From Brevundimonas sp. EYE_349 (GTDB taxonomy: Bacteria; Pseudomonadota; Alphaproteobacteria; Caulobacterales; Caulobacteraceae): a stretch of 64,000 nucleotides of DNA. The translations under genes were made by a program, and so were the position numbers. This document shows positions 16,572 through 25,847 of this stretch, one piece after another (the first letter of the stretch is position 1; every line of letters starts with the position of its first letter). Location of the stretch: NCBI RefSeq assembly GCF_023147505.1, contig NZ_JAHXPB010000003.1, positions 186,001 through 250,000 on the forward strand, in the 5' to 3' direction. The notes under the pieces were generated by a model. The model was not told the origin of the DNA. It saw only the letters and a program-made list of their open reading frames with translations, and ran no database searches.

Positions 16572-17702
16572 ATGACCCTCACGACCCGCGCCGCCGTCCT
16601 GTCGCAGATGGGCGCCGCCCTGCCCTACGCCGACAGCCGCCCCCTGTCGGTCCAGACCGTCGCGCTGGACCCGCCCGGCCCGGGCGAGGTCTTGGTCGCC
16701 ATCAAGGCCGCCGGCCTGTGTCATTCGGACCTTTCCGTCATCAACGGCGACCGTCCCCGCCCCCTGCCCATGGCCCTGGGGCACGAGGCTGCCGGGGTGG
16801 TCGAGGCCCTGGGCGAAGGGGTCGCCGACCTCGCCATCGGCGATCCCGTCGTCATGGTCTTCATGCCGTCCTGCGGCCATTGCGACCCGTGCGCCGGCGG
16901 ACGTCCGGCCCTGTGCGAGCCCGGCGCGGCCGCCAATGGCCGGGGCCAGCTTCTGTCCGGCGCCCGCCGCATTTTCCGCGAGGGCGAGCCCGTCAACCAC
17001 CACCTGGGCTGTTCCGCCTTCGCCGAACACGCCGTGGTCTCGCGCCGCTCGCTGGTGAAGATCGACCCCTCCCTGTCCTTCGAAGAGGCGGCCCTGTTCG
17101 GCTGCGCCGTCCTGACTGGCGTCGGCGCCGTGGTGAACACGGCGGGCGTCAAGGCGGGCCAGAGCGTCGTCGTCATCGGCCTGGGCGGCGTGGGCCTCGC
17201 CAGCGTCCTGGGCGCGCTCGCCAGCGGCGCTTCGCCCGTCGTCGCCGTCGACCTGTCCGAAGACAAACTGGCCCTGGCCCGCACCCTGGGCCCGGTCGTC
17301 ACCGTCAACGCCGCCGCCCCCGATGCGGTCGATCAGGTCCGCGCCCTGACGAACGGCGGCGCCGACTTCGCCTTCGAAATGGCCGGCTCGGTCCGGGCGC
17401 TTGAGGCCGCGTGGAAGATGACCCGGCGCGGCGGAACCACCGTCACCGCCGGTCTGCCGCCGCCCGACGCGGCGCTGGCCGTCAACGTCGTGTCGCTGGT
17501 CGGCGAGGAGCGCACGCTGAAGGGCTCCTACATCGGAACCTGCGTCCCCAGCCGCGACATCCCCCGCTACGTCGCCCTCTACCGCCAGGGCCGCCTGCCG
17601 GTCGATCGGCTGATGAGCGGCGTCATTCCCCTGGACGACATCAACACCGGCTTCGACCGCCTCCACGCCGGCGAGGTCGTGCGGCTGGTCGTACGACCGT
17701 GA
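16572..17702 (+). CDS. Zinc-dependent alcohol dehydrogenase (class III-like MDR)
   Basis: The 376-residue medium-chain dehydrogenase has catalytic zinc ligands in GLCHSD and GHEAAG, a structural-zinc lobe with four cysteines (CGHCDPCAGGRPALC, about 95-110) and an NAD-binding GLGGVG motif (about 200). This matches zinc alcohol dehydrogenases close to the formaldehyde/mycothiol-type branch. It should oxidise an alcohol with NAD in the cytoplasm; the substrate is unknown. No pathway partner lies next to it. Confidence 0.92.
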   Translation: MTLTTRAAVLSQMGAALPYADSRPLSVQTVALDPPGPGEVLVAIKAAGLCHSDLSVINGDRPRPLPMALGHEAAGVVEALGEGVADLAIGDPVVMVFMPSCGHCDPCAGGRPALCEPGAAANGRGQLLSGARRIFREGEPVNHHLGCSAFAEHAVVSRRSLVKIDPSLSFEEAALFGCAVLTGVGAVVNTAGVKAGQSVVVIGLGGVGLASVLGALASGASPVVAVDLSEDKLALARTLGPVVTVNAAAPDAVDQVRALTNGGADFAFEMAGSVRALEAAWKMTRRGGTTVTAGLPPPDAALAVNVVSLVGEERTLKGSYIGTCVPSRDIPRYVALYRQGRLPVDRLMSGVIPLDDINTGFDRLHAGEVVRLVVRP

Positions 17703-17781
17703 CGACAGTGTAATCCCGCCGCCCGGTTTCGGCCGCAAATCCGCAGACCAATGTCCGCTCAAGCTTCAGCGGAGATCTCCC

Positions 17782-18387
17782 ATGCGCCCGTCTCGCCTGT
17801 CCTGCGCCGCCGCGATGTCGGCCGTCGTCCTCGCCTTCGCCGTTCCGGCGCTGGCGCAGGAGACCTCGCCTCAAAACAACGCCGAGATGGCCGCCATCTT
17901 CGCCGCCGACCAAGCCGTACGCCAGAACCTGACGCCGGACTTTTTCAAAGACCGCGCCCGCGTCACGGAAATGCTCGCCGAAGACGCCGCGCGCCGTGTC
18001 CAGTCCCGCGCCCTGCTCGACGCCGGCGCGCTCCAGACCGGCGAGGACTATCGCGCCGCCGCCTTCGTCTTCCAGCACGGCTCCACGCCCGAGGATTATC
18101 TGCTGGCCCATAGCCTGGCCGTCGCCGCCGTGGCCAAGGGCTCGCCCGAAGGCGCCTGGATCGCCGCCGCGACGCTGGATCGCTATCTGCAGATGACCGA
18201 AAAGCCGCAGATCTACGGCACCCAGACGCGCAAGACCCGCGACGCGCCGGCCACCCTCGATCCCTACGACCGCGCCCTGATCCCCGACAGCCTTCGCGCC
18301 GTCTTCGGCGTCCCGCCTCAATCGGAGCAGGACGCCCGTCTGGCGGTCGTCAACGCCGCGGCGGAGGCCGCGGCGTCCAAGCCCTGA
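17782..18387 (+). CDS. Hypothetical secreted protein (DUF6624-like)
   Basis: The 201-residue product has a signal peptide (about 1-24, ending PALAQE) and a mainly helical body. MAAIFAADQAVRQN, the central EDYRAAAFVFQHG and the DRYLQMTEKPQIYGTQ region resemble the DUF6624 family as I recall it, whose function is unknown. A clear GGAG precedes the ATG. It ends only four bases before the convergent S9 peptidase gene. Confidence 0.65.
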   Translation: MRPSRLSCAAAMSAVVLAFAVPALAQETSPQNNAEMAAIFAADQAVRQNLTPDFFKDRARVTEMLAEDAARRVQSRALLDAGALQTGEDYRAAAFVFQHGSTPEDYLLAHSLAVAAVAKGSPEGAWIAAATLDRYLQMTEKPQIYGTQTRKTRDAPATLDPYDRALIPDSLRAVFGVPPQSEQDARLAVVNAAAEAAASKP

Positions 18388-18391
18388 GCTC

Positions 18392-20884
18392 TCAGTTCGC
18401 AGCCGGCCTCGGCGGCGCGTTCTTCACGTACTGGTCCAGCCAGCGGGTCATCTCCCACAGGGTGTGGCCCACCGATTCCCGCGCGCGGTATCCGTGCGCC
18501 TCCAGCGGCAGGGTGACGTAACGCGCCGTCGCCCCCAGCCCCTTCAGCGCCGCATAGAAACGCTCGGACTGCACCGGGAAGGTGCCCGAGTTGTCGTCGG
18601 CCTCGCCGTGGATCAGCAGGATCGGCTCGTTCAGCTTGTTCGCGTAGGTGAAGGGCGACATCTCGGTATAGACCTCGGTCGCCTCCCAATAGTTGCGCTG
18701 CTCGGACTGGAAGCCGAACGGCGTCAGGGTGCGGTTATAGGCCCCAGACCGCGCGATCCCGGTCCTGAACAGGTCGGTGTGGACCAAGAGGTTCGCGGTC
18801 ATGAAGGCGCCGTAGCTGTGGCCCCCGACCGCGATCCGGTCGCGATCCGCCACACCCATCCGCACCACCGCATCGACCGCCGCCTGGGCGTCCGCTGTCA
18901 GCTGCTGAACATAGGTGTCGTTCGGCTCGGCCCCGTCCTTGCCGATGATGGGCATGGAGGGGTTGTCGAAGATGGCGTAGCCCTGGGTCAGCAGGAACAG
19001 ATGGCTGGACCCGCCCGGCCGCACGAAGCGGTTCTGCACATCCACCGTCTGGCCCGCCACCGCCGCATCGGTGAACTCGGCCGGATAGGCCCACATCAGC
19101 ATCGGCAGCGGCCCGTCGCGGTCCTTGTCGTACCCCGCCGGCAGATAAAGCGTCCCCGACAGTTTCACCCCGTCCGCCCGCTCATAGGTCACCAGCTGCC
19201 GCGTCGCCTCGGCCAGTTGCGGCGCCGGATCGGGGAAGTTGGTCAGGCGCGTCGTCTGGCCCGTCGTCAGGTCGCGGATCTGCAGGTTCGGCGGATCCAG
19301 CCGCGTCTCGCGCTGCGTCACCACCCGCTTGCCGTCCGCATCCAGGAAGCCGACCACCGCCTCGTAATCCGTATTGGCCGAGGTCCACAGCCGTTCGCTG
19401 CGTCCCGTCGCCGGGTCCATGGCGGCTAGGAAGGGGAACTCGCCCTGCGGCGTCGCCCCCGCGCCGGACATCAGAATGCGCCCCTGCGGATCGAAGCGGA
19501 TCACCGACCGGCCCTGCGCATTCGGCTGGGTCACCGGCTGGCCCGGATTGTCGTAGCGCGCCTGATAGTTCCGCTCCAGCAGCACCCGACCGTCGCCGGG
19601 GTTGGAGGGATCGACCACGAATCGCGTCTCATGGCGGGTGTTGAACCATCGGCTGTTGACGATGGCCAGATCGTCCCGGCCCCAGACGATGCCGCCATAC
19701 CGCTCCTTCAGGTCGATCAGTTTGACCGGCTCGCCCGTGAACGGCGCCGCCTGCATGAAGACCCGGTCCCGGAACTCGGCCGCCTTGCGGATGTCCCCGC
19801 CGTCCAGCGCCTCGACCCACGTCAGGGTGGCCGGCGCATCGGCCCGCCAGCCGACCGAACGCGGCCCCGGCGCCACGGCGTCGAAGGCGGTCGGCACATC
19901 GTCCCGCAACGGCAGGTCCGCGATGGTCCGCACCACCCGCCCGTTCAGGTCCGTCACCACGATCTCGGTCGGGAACAGGTCGTCCGGCACCGCATAGGAA
20001 TAGGGTCGCTTGGCGATCTCATGCAGGATGTATTTCCCATCCGGCGACACCGAGGCGTCCAGATAGACCGCCGGCGCACCGATCGTCCGTGCACGGCCGT
20101 TCAGCGGAACCAGCGTCAGCTGGCTAGTGAAATAATGATCGAACAGCGCCTCGTCGCCAGGGTTCGACAGCAGGTCCTGATAGGTCCGCACCGGCGCCAC
20201 CCGCCCGGCCGTCTCCTCGATGTTCGGCCCTGTCGGCGCAACCGTCACGTCCGGCGCTGGACCGCGCCCGGCCGGCACCGCCTCGACCAGCACGCCCGAA
20301 CTGTCGGGCAGCCATTCATAGCCCGTCCCGCCCGTCATATTGACCACCGGATCGGTCAGCTTCCTGGCTCGCGCCGTGGCTGTGTCCACGACCCACAGCT
20401 CCAGCCCCGTCGGCCGATCCATAACGAAGGCCAGCGACTTGGCGTCCGGCGAGAACCGCGGCGCCGTGAACCGCGCGCCGCTGGGCAGGGCCACGACGCG
20501 GGGTTGCCCCCCATCCACCGCCTGCAGGCTCAGTCCCGTCAGCCACGACACCCGGCTCTCGGCCGCGCCATTGTTCCTGGGATTGATCCGCGACCCCGCC
20601 AGCCTCAGCATCGGCTCGGCCAGGGCCTTGATGCTGGGCAGGTTCGACCGATCCATCAGCACCAGCGTCCGCCGGTCCGGGCTCAGCATCGACGACGGCG
20701 TCGGCTTGGCGTCCAGAATGTCCGCGATCGGCGCTGGCGGCTGCTGATAGACCATCGGCCCCGCCGCCGCCGGGCTATTCGCCGCCATCCCGTTCGCCGT
20801 CTGGGCAAACGCCGCCCCCGCCGTCGAAGCCAGCAAAACCGTCGCCAGCGCCAGCCCGGCGCCCCGCATACCCATCGTCATCAT
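18392..20884 (-). CDS. Secreted S9-family prolyl-oligopeptidase-like peptidase
   Basis: The product (about 830 residues) has a signal peptide, a long beta-propeller region (about 90-600) with SPDAKSLAF and SPDGKYIL blades, and a C-terminal alpha/beta-hydrolase domain. The catalytic serine is in GGHSYGAFM; the acid and histidine are in GEADDNSG and LEAHGYRARES. Members cleave short peptides, often after proline or as dipeptidyl peptidases. The start at 20884 follows GGGGA by about six bases; other in-frame ATGs lie within 20 bases. Confidence 0.92.
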   Translation of the reverse strand: MMTMGMRGAGLALATVLLASTAGAAFAQTANGMAANSPAAAGPMVYQQPPAPIADILDAKPTPSSMLSPDRRTLVLMDRSNLPSIKALAEPMLRLAGSRINPRNNGAAESRVSWLTGLSLQAVDGGQPRVVALPSGARFTAPRFSPDAKSLAFVMDRPTGLELWVVDTATARARKLTDPVVNMTGGTGYEWLPDSSGVLVEAVPAGRGPAPDVTVAPTGPNIEETAGRVAPVRTYQDLLSNPGDEALFDHYFTSQLTLVPLNGRARTIGAPAVYLDASVSPDGKYILHEIAKRPYSYAVPDDLFPTEIVVTDLNGRVVRTIADLPLRDDVPTAFDAVAPGPRSVGWRADAPATLTWVEALDGGDIRKAAEFRDRVFMQAAPFTGEPVKLIDLKERYGGIVWGRDDLAIVNSRWFNTRHETRFVVDPSNPGDGRVLLERNYQARYDNPGQPVTQPNAQGRSVIRFDPQGRILMSGAGATPQGEFPFLAAMDPATGRSERLWTSANTDYEAVVGFLDADGKRVVTQRETRLDPPNLQIRDLTTGQTTRLTNFPDPAPQLAEATRQLVTYERADGVKLSGTLYLPAGYDKDRDGPLPMLMWAYPAEFTDAAVAGQTVDVQNRFVRPGGSSHLFLLTQGYAIFDNPSMPIIGKDGAEPNDTYVQQLTADAQAAVDAVVRMGVADRDRIAVGGHSYGAFMTANLLVHTDLFRTGIARSGAYNRTLTPFGFQSEQRNYWEATEVYTEMSPFTYANKLNEPILLIHGEADDNSGTFPVQSERFYAALKGLGATARYVTLPLEAHGYRARESVGHTLWEMTRWLDQYVKNAPPRPAAN

Positions 20885-20978
20885 CCGAAGTCCCCACAAA
20901 AGCCCGAACCCCAGACCTACCCGCCCCCGCCCCCGACGCCAACCCTGAATGCCGTTACGGTGTTACAACTCTTGAGGC

Positions 20979-22214
20979 TCAAACCGTCATTGTTCCACAG
21001 GCGGGCTCGATCCCCCGAACCGTCTCTAGCCGCAGGAAGTAGGAACCGGGCCGCAGCAGCAGGGTCGCCTTCTCCTGTCCCTTCTCGAGCAGCAGATGGT
21101 CCGCCGGAACTACCGCCCCCTCGTCCATGTGCAACGCTTGCATCAGAGCCGGCCCCTCGAAGGCCGGAACGCTTACCTCGACCGCCTTGCGCGCCGGATC
21201 AGCCGCCAGCCAACCGGGACGGCCGGCGACCTTGGGCAGACGGGGATGGAAGACGCTCAAATCGACTTTTCCGTCAAAGAAACGGTTGCCGAACGCCCGA
21301 CCATCCCGCCAAACCGAGAGCGGACGGGTCGGCGCGAACCGCTCGAGCACTGCCGCCGTCTCGGGCGTATCGGCCTCGGGCCGGGTCGCCGGCCAGTTGC
21401 TGGACTGTTCGATGGTGAGAGGATCAATACCCGTGGCGGCCTTCAATTGACCAGCGAACCATAGCCCGCCAACCCCCGCCATCTCAGTGGCGTGGCTGTA
21501 GCCGCACAGGACGAAGATTCGAGCGGCGGGACGCGGCTTCAGCACGTTGTGGATCAGATTTGCGCTTTGAGCGACTTCTCGTGCAGTCGTCTGCGCGTCC
21601 ATGTCCGCGTCGGCGGGCAACCGCTGATCCGCTGTCTGCTCGTAGTCGGCGAAGGCATAGCCTAGCGACGCCGCCTCCCGCACCATCTCAGCAAAAACCG
21701 GATCGGCGGTGTAATAGCCAAACCTCGAATGGAAGGGGATGCCCGCGCGATAACCGCCCATTCCGCCGAACGTCTCGGCCGCAAAAGTGTCAAAGCCCAA
21801 CGGTCGCAAGGCGCGCATGACACGCGCCGCGAAGCTGCGGTGGCCTGAAACGTTGTGCGCTTCGTTCAGGACGACGATCTGTTTGTCGGCAGCCGCCTGG
21901 ACGATGGTTTCGAGCGCATCGCTGACTTCCGCGCCCGCAAGGTCGGGCAGCGGTGTTCCCGCCGGGCGCGGTCGTTCGTCGAATCCGATGGCAGTCGCCT
22001 CGTCGCCAACAAAGGCGGCAAACCACGGCAACACATATCGCGCCTCCTCTTCCCCTGCATCAGCCCTTGCCCGCAGGTTCAGATAGAATGGCAGGTAGCG
22101 ACCTTCGGCCTGGTACTGTTCAGCCACCGTCATGGGGGTCTGAGCGGATGTTGTCCGACCCGCCATCGCAGCCGCAGCCGCTAACGACAAACCTACAAAA
22201 CGCCTCGTCAGCAT
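20979..22214 (-). CDS. Secreted ChaN/erythromycin-esterase-like protein, function unknown
   Basis: The 411-residue product begins with a signal peptide (about 1-24, perhaps Tat-like with TRRF). The central motif VVLNEAHNVSGHRSF places Glu and His as in the EreA/ChaN-like fold, and a later LCGYSHATEMAG segment adds a second conserved-looking His. Known relatives bind haem or hydrolyse esters; neither can be asserted here. The ATG at 22214 has AGGAAG in front. A longer open frame upstream runs antisense-like through the ribokinase gene and is not coding. Confidence 0.6.
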   Translation of the reverse strand: MLTRRFVGLSLAAAAAMAGRTTSAQTPMTVAEQYQAEGRYLPFYLNLRARADAGEEEARYVLPWFAAFVGDEATAIGFDERPRPAGTPLPDLAGAEVSDALETIVQAAADKQIVVLNEAHNVSGHRSFAARVMRALRPLGFDTFAAETFGGMGGYRAGIPFHSRFGYYTADPVFAEMVREAASLGYAFADYEQTADQRLPADADMDAQTTAREVAQSANLIHNVLKPRPAARIFVLCGYSHATEMAGVGGLWFAGQLKAATGIDPLTIEQSSNWPATRPEADTPETAAVLERFAPTRPLSVWRDGRAFGNRFFDGKVDLSVFHPRLPKVAGRPGWLAADPARKAVEVSVPAFEGPALMQALHMDEGAVVPADHLLLEKGQEKATLLLRPGSYFLRLETVRGIEPACGTMTV

Positions 22215-22266
22215 GGCTTCTTCCTGCAACCTGGAAGCGACACTCCATGACCTCGAGCCTGTACTG

Positions 22267-23112
22267 TCAACCCGCCAGCAACCGCTCCACCGCATCCCGC
22301 TCCGGCGCGGAAGGTTGGGCGCCCGCCCTTGTCGCGGCGAAGGCCCCGGCCGCGCAGGCGAACCGCAACGCCTCGGCCGGGTCCATGCCTTCCAGCAGGG
22401 CGACCGTAATGGCCGCCACGAAGGCGTCGCCGGCGCCGGTCGCATCGACCGCCTCAACCACCGGCGGGGTCGCCCAGGCCATTTCGACCCCGCGCTGGTA
22501 CATGGCCGCGCCGCGTGCGCCCTTGGTGACGACCACGCGGCCGCCGCCCCGGTGCAGACCGTCGCCATAGAAGGCGGCCTCGGTTTCGTTGACCACGATC
22601 AGGTCGGCGCGGCGCAGCAGCCGTTCCGACACCGGCGCGGCGGGCGCCAGATTGGCGCAGACGAAGCCCGTCGCCCGGCCCACCGCCGCCTCCACCGTCT
22701 CGATCGGCAGCTCCAGCTGCACGATCAGCGCGCCCTCGATCCGCTGCGGCAGTTGTTCGGGCGTGACCATGTGGTTGGCCCCCGCCGCGACCACGATCTG
22801 GTTTTCGCCGGTCGGATCGACGGCGATCAGGGCGACGCCCGTCGGGGCCGCCACATCCACCTCCACCCCCGCCAGATCGACGCCCAGATCCTCCATCAGG
22901 GCCAGGGCCTCGCCCGCCATGGCGTCGTCGCCGACCCGCCCGATCAGACAGACCTCGGCGCCCAGCTTCTCGGCCGCCAGCGCCTGGTTGGCGCCCTTGC
23001 CGCCGGGATGGCGCGCCAGGGCCGCCCCCGTCACCGTCTCGCCCGGCGCCGGCAGCTGGGGCGCGGTGGCGACCAGATCCAGGTTGATCGAGCCGACGAC
23101 GGTGATCCTCAT
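22267..23112 (-). CDS. rbsK: Ribokinase (PfkB family)
   Basis: The 281-residue kinase has the ribokinase start VVGSINLDLV, the first PfkB signature GGKGANQA, and the second signature DATGAGDAF with the catalytic aspartate (about residue 230). It phosphorylates ribose to ribose-5-phosphate with ATP. Its ATG overlaps the stop of the nucleoside-hydrolase gene as ATGA, so the two form an operon that would split nucleosides and trap the ribose. Confidence 0.92.
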   Translation of the reverse strand: MRITVVGSINLDLVATAPQLPAPGETVTGAALARHPGGKGANQALAAEKLGAEVCLIGRVGDDAMAGEALALMEDLGVDLAGVEVDVAAPTGVALIAVDPTGENQIVVAAGANHMVTPEQLPQRIEGALIVQLELPIETVEAAVGRATGFVCANLAPAAPVSERLLRRADLIVVNETEAAFYGDGLHRGGGRVVVTKGARGAAMYQRGVEMAWATPPVVEAVDATGAGDAFVAAITVALLEGMDPAEALRFACAAGAFAATRAGAQPSAPERDAVERLLAG

Positions 23113-24062
23113 GCCCCAATCCCCGGCGCCTGATCCTTCAGCTTCTCGACGATCAGGTCGAACACCCCCTGCGCATCCGCCGCCACGGCCCAACGATGAC
23201 GCGCCGTGGCCGGATCGACCCGGAACTCCACCGCCGTATGGCCGCGCGTCAGGTCCGAGGCCGTCTCCACCTCGATCCGGCACGCCTTCGTCTCGAACAG
23301 GGCGGGCCGGATCAGCCAGGCGATGGGACAGGGATCGTGCAGGGGCGCAGAATCCCATCCCACGACTTCGCGCTCGACCCGTTGCGAGAACCGCAGCATC
23401 GCCGCCGTGGCCCGCGCCGCCGCGCTGTCGATGGCCTCTATCGCCACGATCCGGTCCTCGGTCGCGCGCACCTGATGGGTGGCGTCCAAACCGAAGGCGA
23501 CGACCGGACACCCCGATCCGAACACCACCGCCGCGGCGTCCGGGTCGGCCCAGACGTTGAACTCGGCGGAAGGCGTGATGTTGCCGCCCTCGGCCCGCGC
23601 GCCGCCCATGACGACCACCGGCCCCAGCCGTTCGGCCAGCCGCCGCTCGCGCCGCATGGCCAGGGCCAGATTGGTCATCGGCCCGATGACGGCGACGGCG
23701 ACCGAGCCTTCGGGTCGGCGCATCACCAAGTCGACGATGGCGTTGGCCGCCGGCCCGTCGCCGACGATGCCCGCCGGCTCGAACGGGTCCAGATCGCCCA
23801 GTCCCTCCGGTCCATGGAACTCTCCGGCCCCCGCCGGCGGGCGTTTCAGCGGCCGTTCCGCCCCGCCGAAGACCGGCACCTCCTCGCGCCCGGCGATCTG
23901 GCGGATGATCCGCGCATTGCGCTGGGTCTTGGCGCCGGGGACGTTACCCCCGACCGTGGTTATGGCCAACAGCTCCAACTCGGGCGCCGCAAAGGCCAGG
24001 AACAGCGCCACGGCGTCATCCACGCCGGGGTCGCAATCGATGATCAGGGATTGAATGCTCAC
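23109..24062 (-). CDS. Inosine-uridine-type nucleoside hydrolase
   Basis: The 317-residue enzyme carries the calcium-binding signature IIDCDPGVDDA (Asp11, Asp15, Asp16) and later conserved segments VVVMGG, EFNVWADPDAA and the C-terminal DLTRGHT. It hydrolyses the N-glycosidic bond of nucleosides to free base and ribose. Base preference cannot be told. The directly coupled ribokinase gene supports a nucleoside salvage role. Confidence 0.93.
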   Translation of the reverse strand: MSIQSLIIDCDPGVDDAVALFLAFAAPELELLAITTVGGNVPGAKTQRNARIIRQIAGREEVPVFGGAERPLKRPPAGAGEFHGPEGLGDLDPFEPAGIVGDGPAANAIVDLVMRRPEGSVAVAVIGPMTNLALAMRRERRLAERLGPVVVMGGARAEGGNITPSAEFNVWADPDAAAVVFGSGCPVVAFGLDATHQVRATEDRIVAIEAIDSAAARATAAMLRFSQRVEREVVGWDSAPLHDPCPIAWLIRPALFETKACRIEVETASDLTRGHTAVEFRVDPATARHRWAVAADAQGVFDLIVEKLKDQAPGIGA

Positions 24063-24114
24063 CCGCTTCGTTTGACGGGCCGAACGCCGGGGGGCAAGCC
24101 CGTTGACGACGAAA

Positions 24115-24789
24115 CTACAGGCACGCCTCGACGCACGCCTGCGCCAGCACCTCGGCCGAGTCCGTCAGCGGTACCGCGACGTCCTGCGCCCGCAGCAGCA
24201 GCGGAACCTCCGTACACCCCGCGATCAGGCCTTTAGCCCCCGCATCCGCCAGGGCCTGGGCCAGCCCGCGCATCCCCGCCCGCGCCGCCTCGCCGACGTC
24301 GCCGCGCTTGACCCCATAGACCAGGCCCATGAAGGTCTGGCGGTCCGCGCCGTCCAGCAGCACCGCCTCGACCCCGCGCGCCGCCAGCGCCTCCCGATAA
24401 AGCCGCTCGCCCCCCGGCGTCGCCAGGACCGCGATCCGCCCCGCCCCGGACGCCGCCGCCGCATCCGCCGTCGCCGCGATCATGTCGATGAAGCTCAGGC
24501 CCTGCGCCGCGCACACGGCCCGGATCGCCGCTGCCTGGCCATGGGCGGTGTTGCACGGCATGGCGATCACCGCCGCCCCCGCCGCCGCCAGCCCCGCCGC
24601 CATCCGGCCCAGCACCGCTTCCGCCTCGCCCGGCCGCGTATTCCTGTCCGGCACTTGCGGGTTCAGATCCATCACGACCCGGATATGGTCCGCATCCCCC
24701 TTGGCCGGCGTCAACGCCTGCACCCGCGCCAGAAAGGCCACCGTCGCCGCCGGCCCCATGCCCCCGATGACGCCCAGGACCTTGCTCAT
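24115..24789 (-). CDS. Aspartate/glutamate racemase-family protein
   Basis: The 224-residue protein has the family start VLGVIGGMGPAATV and two cysteine motifs, MPCNTAH and AGCTEVPL, the acid-base pair of cofactor-independent racemases. It interconverts an acidic amino acid or a related substrate. AGGAAGG in front of the ATG at 24789 decides the start. It is on the same strand as the nucleoside-hydrolase gene, 52 bases upstream of it, but has no obvious link to it. Confidence 0.9.
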   Translation of the reverse strand: MSKVLGVIGGMGPAATVAFLARVQALTPAKGDADHIRVVMDLNPQVPDRNTRPGEAEAVLGRMAAGLAAAGAAVIAMPCNTAHGQAAAIRAVCAAQGLSFIDMIAATADAAAASGAGRIAVLATPGGERLYREALAARGVEAVLLDGADRQTFMGLVYGVKRGDVGEAARAGMRGLAQALADAGAKGLIAGCTEVPLLLRAQDVAVPLTDSAEVLAQACVEACL

Positions 24790-24928
24790 GCCACCCTTCC
24801 TGAACCGCATCGGTTCGCGTTCGAACGCGCGAAACGCCCCGGCGTCAGCCCGCCAAATCACTCAGCGGACACTCCCGAAATCCGTTAGAATAGGCAAGCA
24901 GCCCCTTGGACATCGACGTGAGCGCAAG

Positions 24929-25015
24929 ATGAGACGCCTGCCTGCCATCGCCGCCCTGTCTTTCCTGGCCGCCTGCCAACCTCAAGGGCGCCGCTTTGGA
25001 GATCGGATCCCCTGA
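24929..25015 (+). CDS. Possible tiny lipoprotein ORF
   Basis: A 28-codon frame encodes a basic start, a short hydrophobic stretch and a lipobox-like LAAC followed by a polar tail. The pattern resembles entericidin-type or remnant lipoproteins, but the ribosome-binding site is weak and the frame is very short. It lies in the 262-base gap between the racemase and a membrane-protein gene; nothing else is visible there. Confidence 0.25.
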   Translation: MRRLPAIAALSFLAACQPQGRRFGDRIP

Positions 25016-25051
25016 TACGCGGTTTCCGTAACCGCCTGAGCACATGGACCG

Positions 25052-25546
25052 CTAGATAGCTGACATCCCCGCGACACGCCTGATCTTCGGCCACAGTATC
25101 CAGACCCCTATCAGGGCGCAGAACATCAGGACCATCGTCACTGCCATCCGTCCCGCCGACGCATGACGGGTGAGGGCGTCTGCGCTTTCCAAGGCTTGAG
25201 CGGCGAACCACAGGACGGTGAAAAAGACGACGAAAAACACCAGGGCGACAGGACTGTTGTTCATCCACCAACCTGCCAGCACCGCGACCAGCGGAATGAT
25301 CGGCGGGACAGCAAACAGCCATGTCCACGGCGGCATGGGCGCACGGCTCTTCGCCGTCTTGGATACGACGAAGACGGACCAATACCAAAGGCAGGCGGCG
25401 GCGATCGGCAAGACGGTCACAAGGCCGCGCACAGGCGGCGGAGCCGTCGTGCCGGACAGGACCATCTGCATGACCAAACCGGCCACGAACAGAGCCGTGA
25501 GAAACGCGGGATGTGCGCGCGCGACACGTCGTGAAATCTCAGCCAT
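25052..25546 (-). CDS. Hypothetical polytopic membrane protein
   Basis: The product (about 164 residues from the ATG at 25546) has four hydrophobic helices, the first after a basic RRVAR segment and the last ending in WPKIRRV. No motif beyond the helices is visible. Two ATGs (25546 and 25564) are possible and neither has a strong ribosome-binding site. Not recognised; probably an inner-membrane protein. Confidence 0.6.
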   Translation of the reverse strand: MAEISRRVARAHPAFLTALFVAGLVMQMVLSGTTAPPPVRGLVTVLPIAAACLWYWSVFVVSKTAKSRAPMPPWTWLFAVPPIIPLVAVLAGWWMNNSPVALVFFVVFFTVLWFAAQALESADALTRHASAGRMAVTMVLMFCALIGVWILWPKIRRVAGMSAI

Positions 25547-25593
25547 GCCCGCTGTTAGCGGCATTCTCGAAAAAAACGCAACCGTCGAGCGAC

Positions 25594-25833
25594 TCAATCG
25601 CCGCCCCGTCCGATCCGATACGGCCCCGCCCGCCGCGCCAGCCCGCGCCCCTTCCAGCTCAGCCGCACCACGCCTTCGCTCACCAGGACATCCACCGCCG
25701 CATGAACCTCCGGCATCGCGTCGCGCCATGCCCCCGTGGCGGCGGCCACGACGCGCGCCACCTCGCTGGGGCAGACGGTGGCGTCCTCGGCGCGGGCGGC
25801 GAGCAGCGCCAGCGTCGCCTGGCGCGCGTCCAT
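25594..25833 (-). CDS. DUF3253-like small protein
   Basis: The 79-residue protein has the TVCPSEVARVV, WRDAMPEVHAAVDVLV and VRLSWKGRGL pattern of DUF3253, a small winged-helix-like family of unknown role. It follows the D-cysteine-desulfhydrase-like gene with a 14-base gap and is probably cotranscribed with it. Confidence 0.78.
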   Translation of the reverse strand: MDARQATLALLAARAEDATVCPSEVARVVAAATGAWRDAMPEVHAAVDVLVSEGVVRLSWKGRGLARRAGPYRIGRGGD

Positions 25834-25847
25834 GACGGGCGCCGCCC

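Noticed and set aside
20979..22568. A 529-codon version of the EreA/ChaN-like gene
   Set aside because: The first 118 codons lie over the ribokinase gene in another frame; the AGGAAG ribosome-binding site and signal peptide favour the ATG at 22214.
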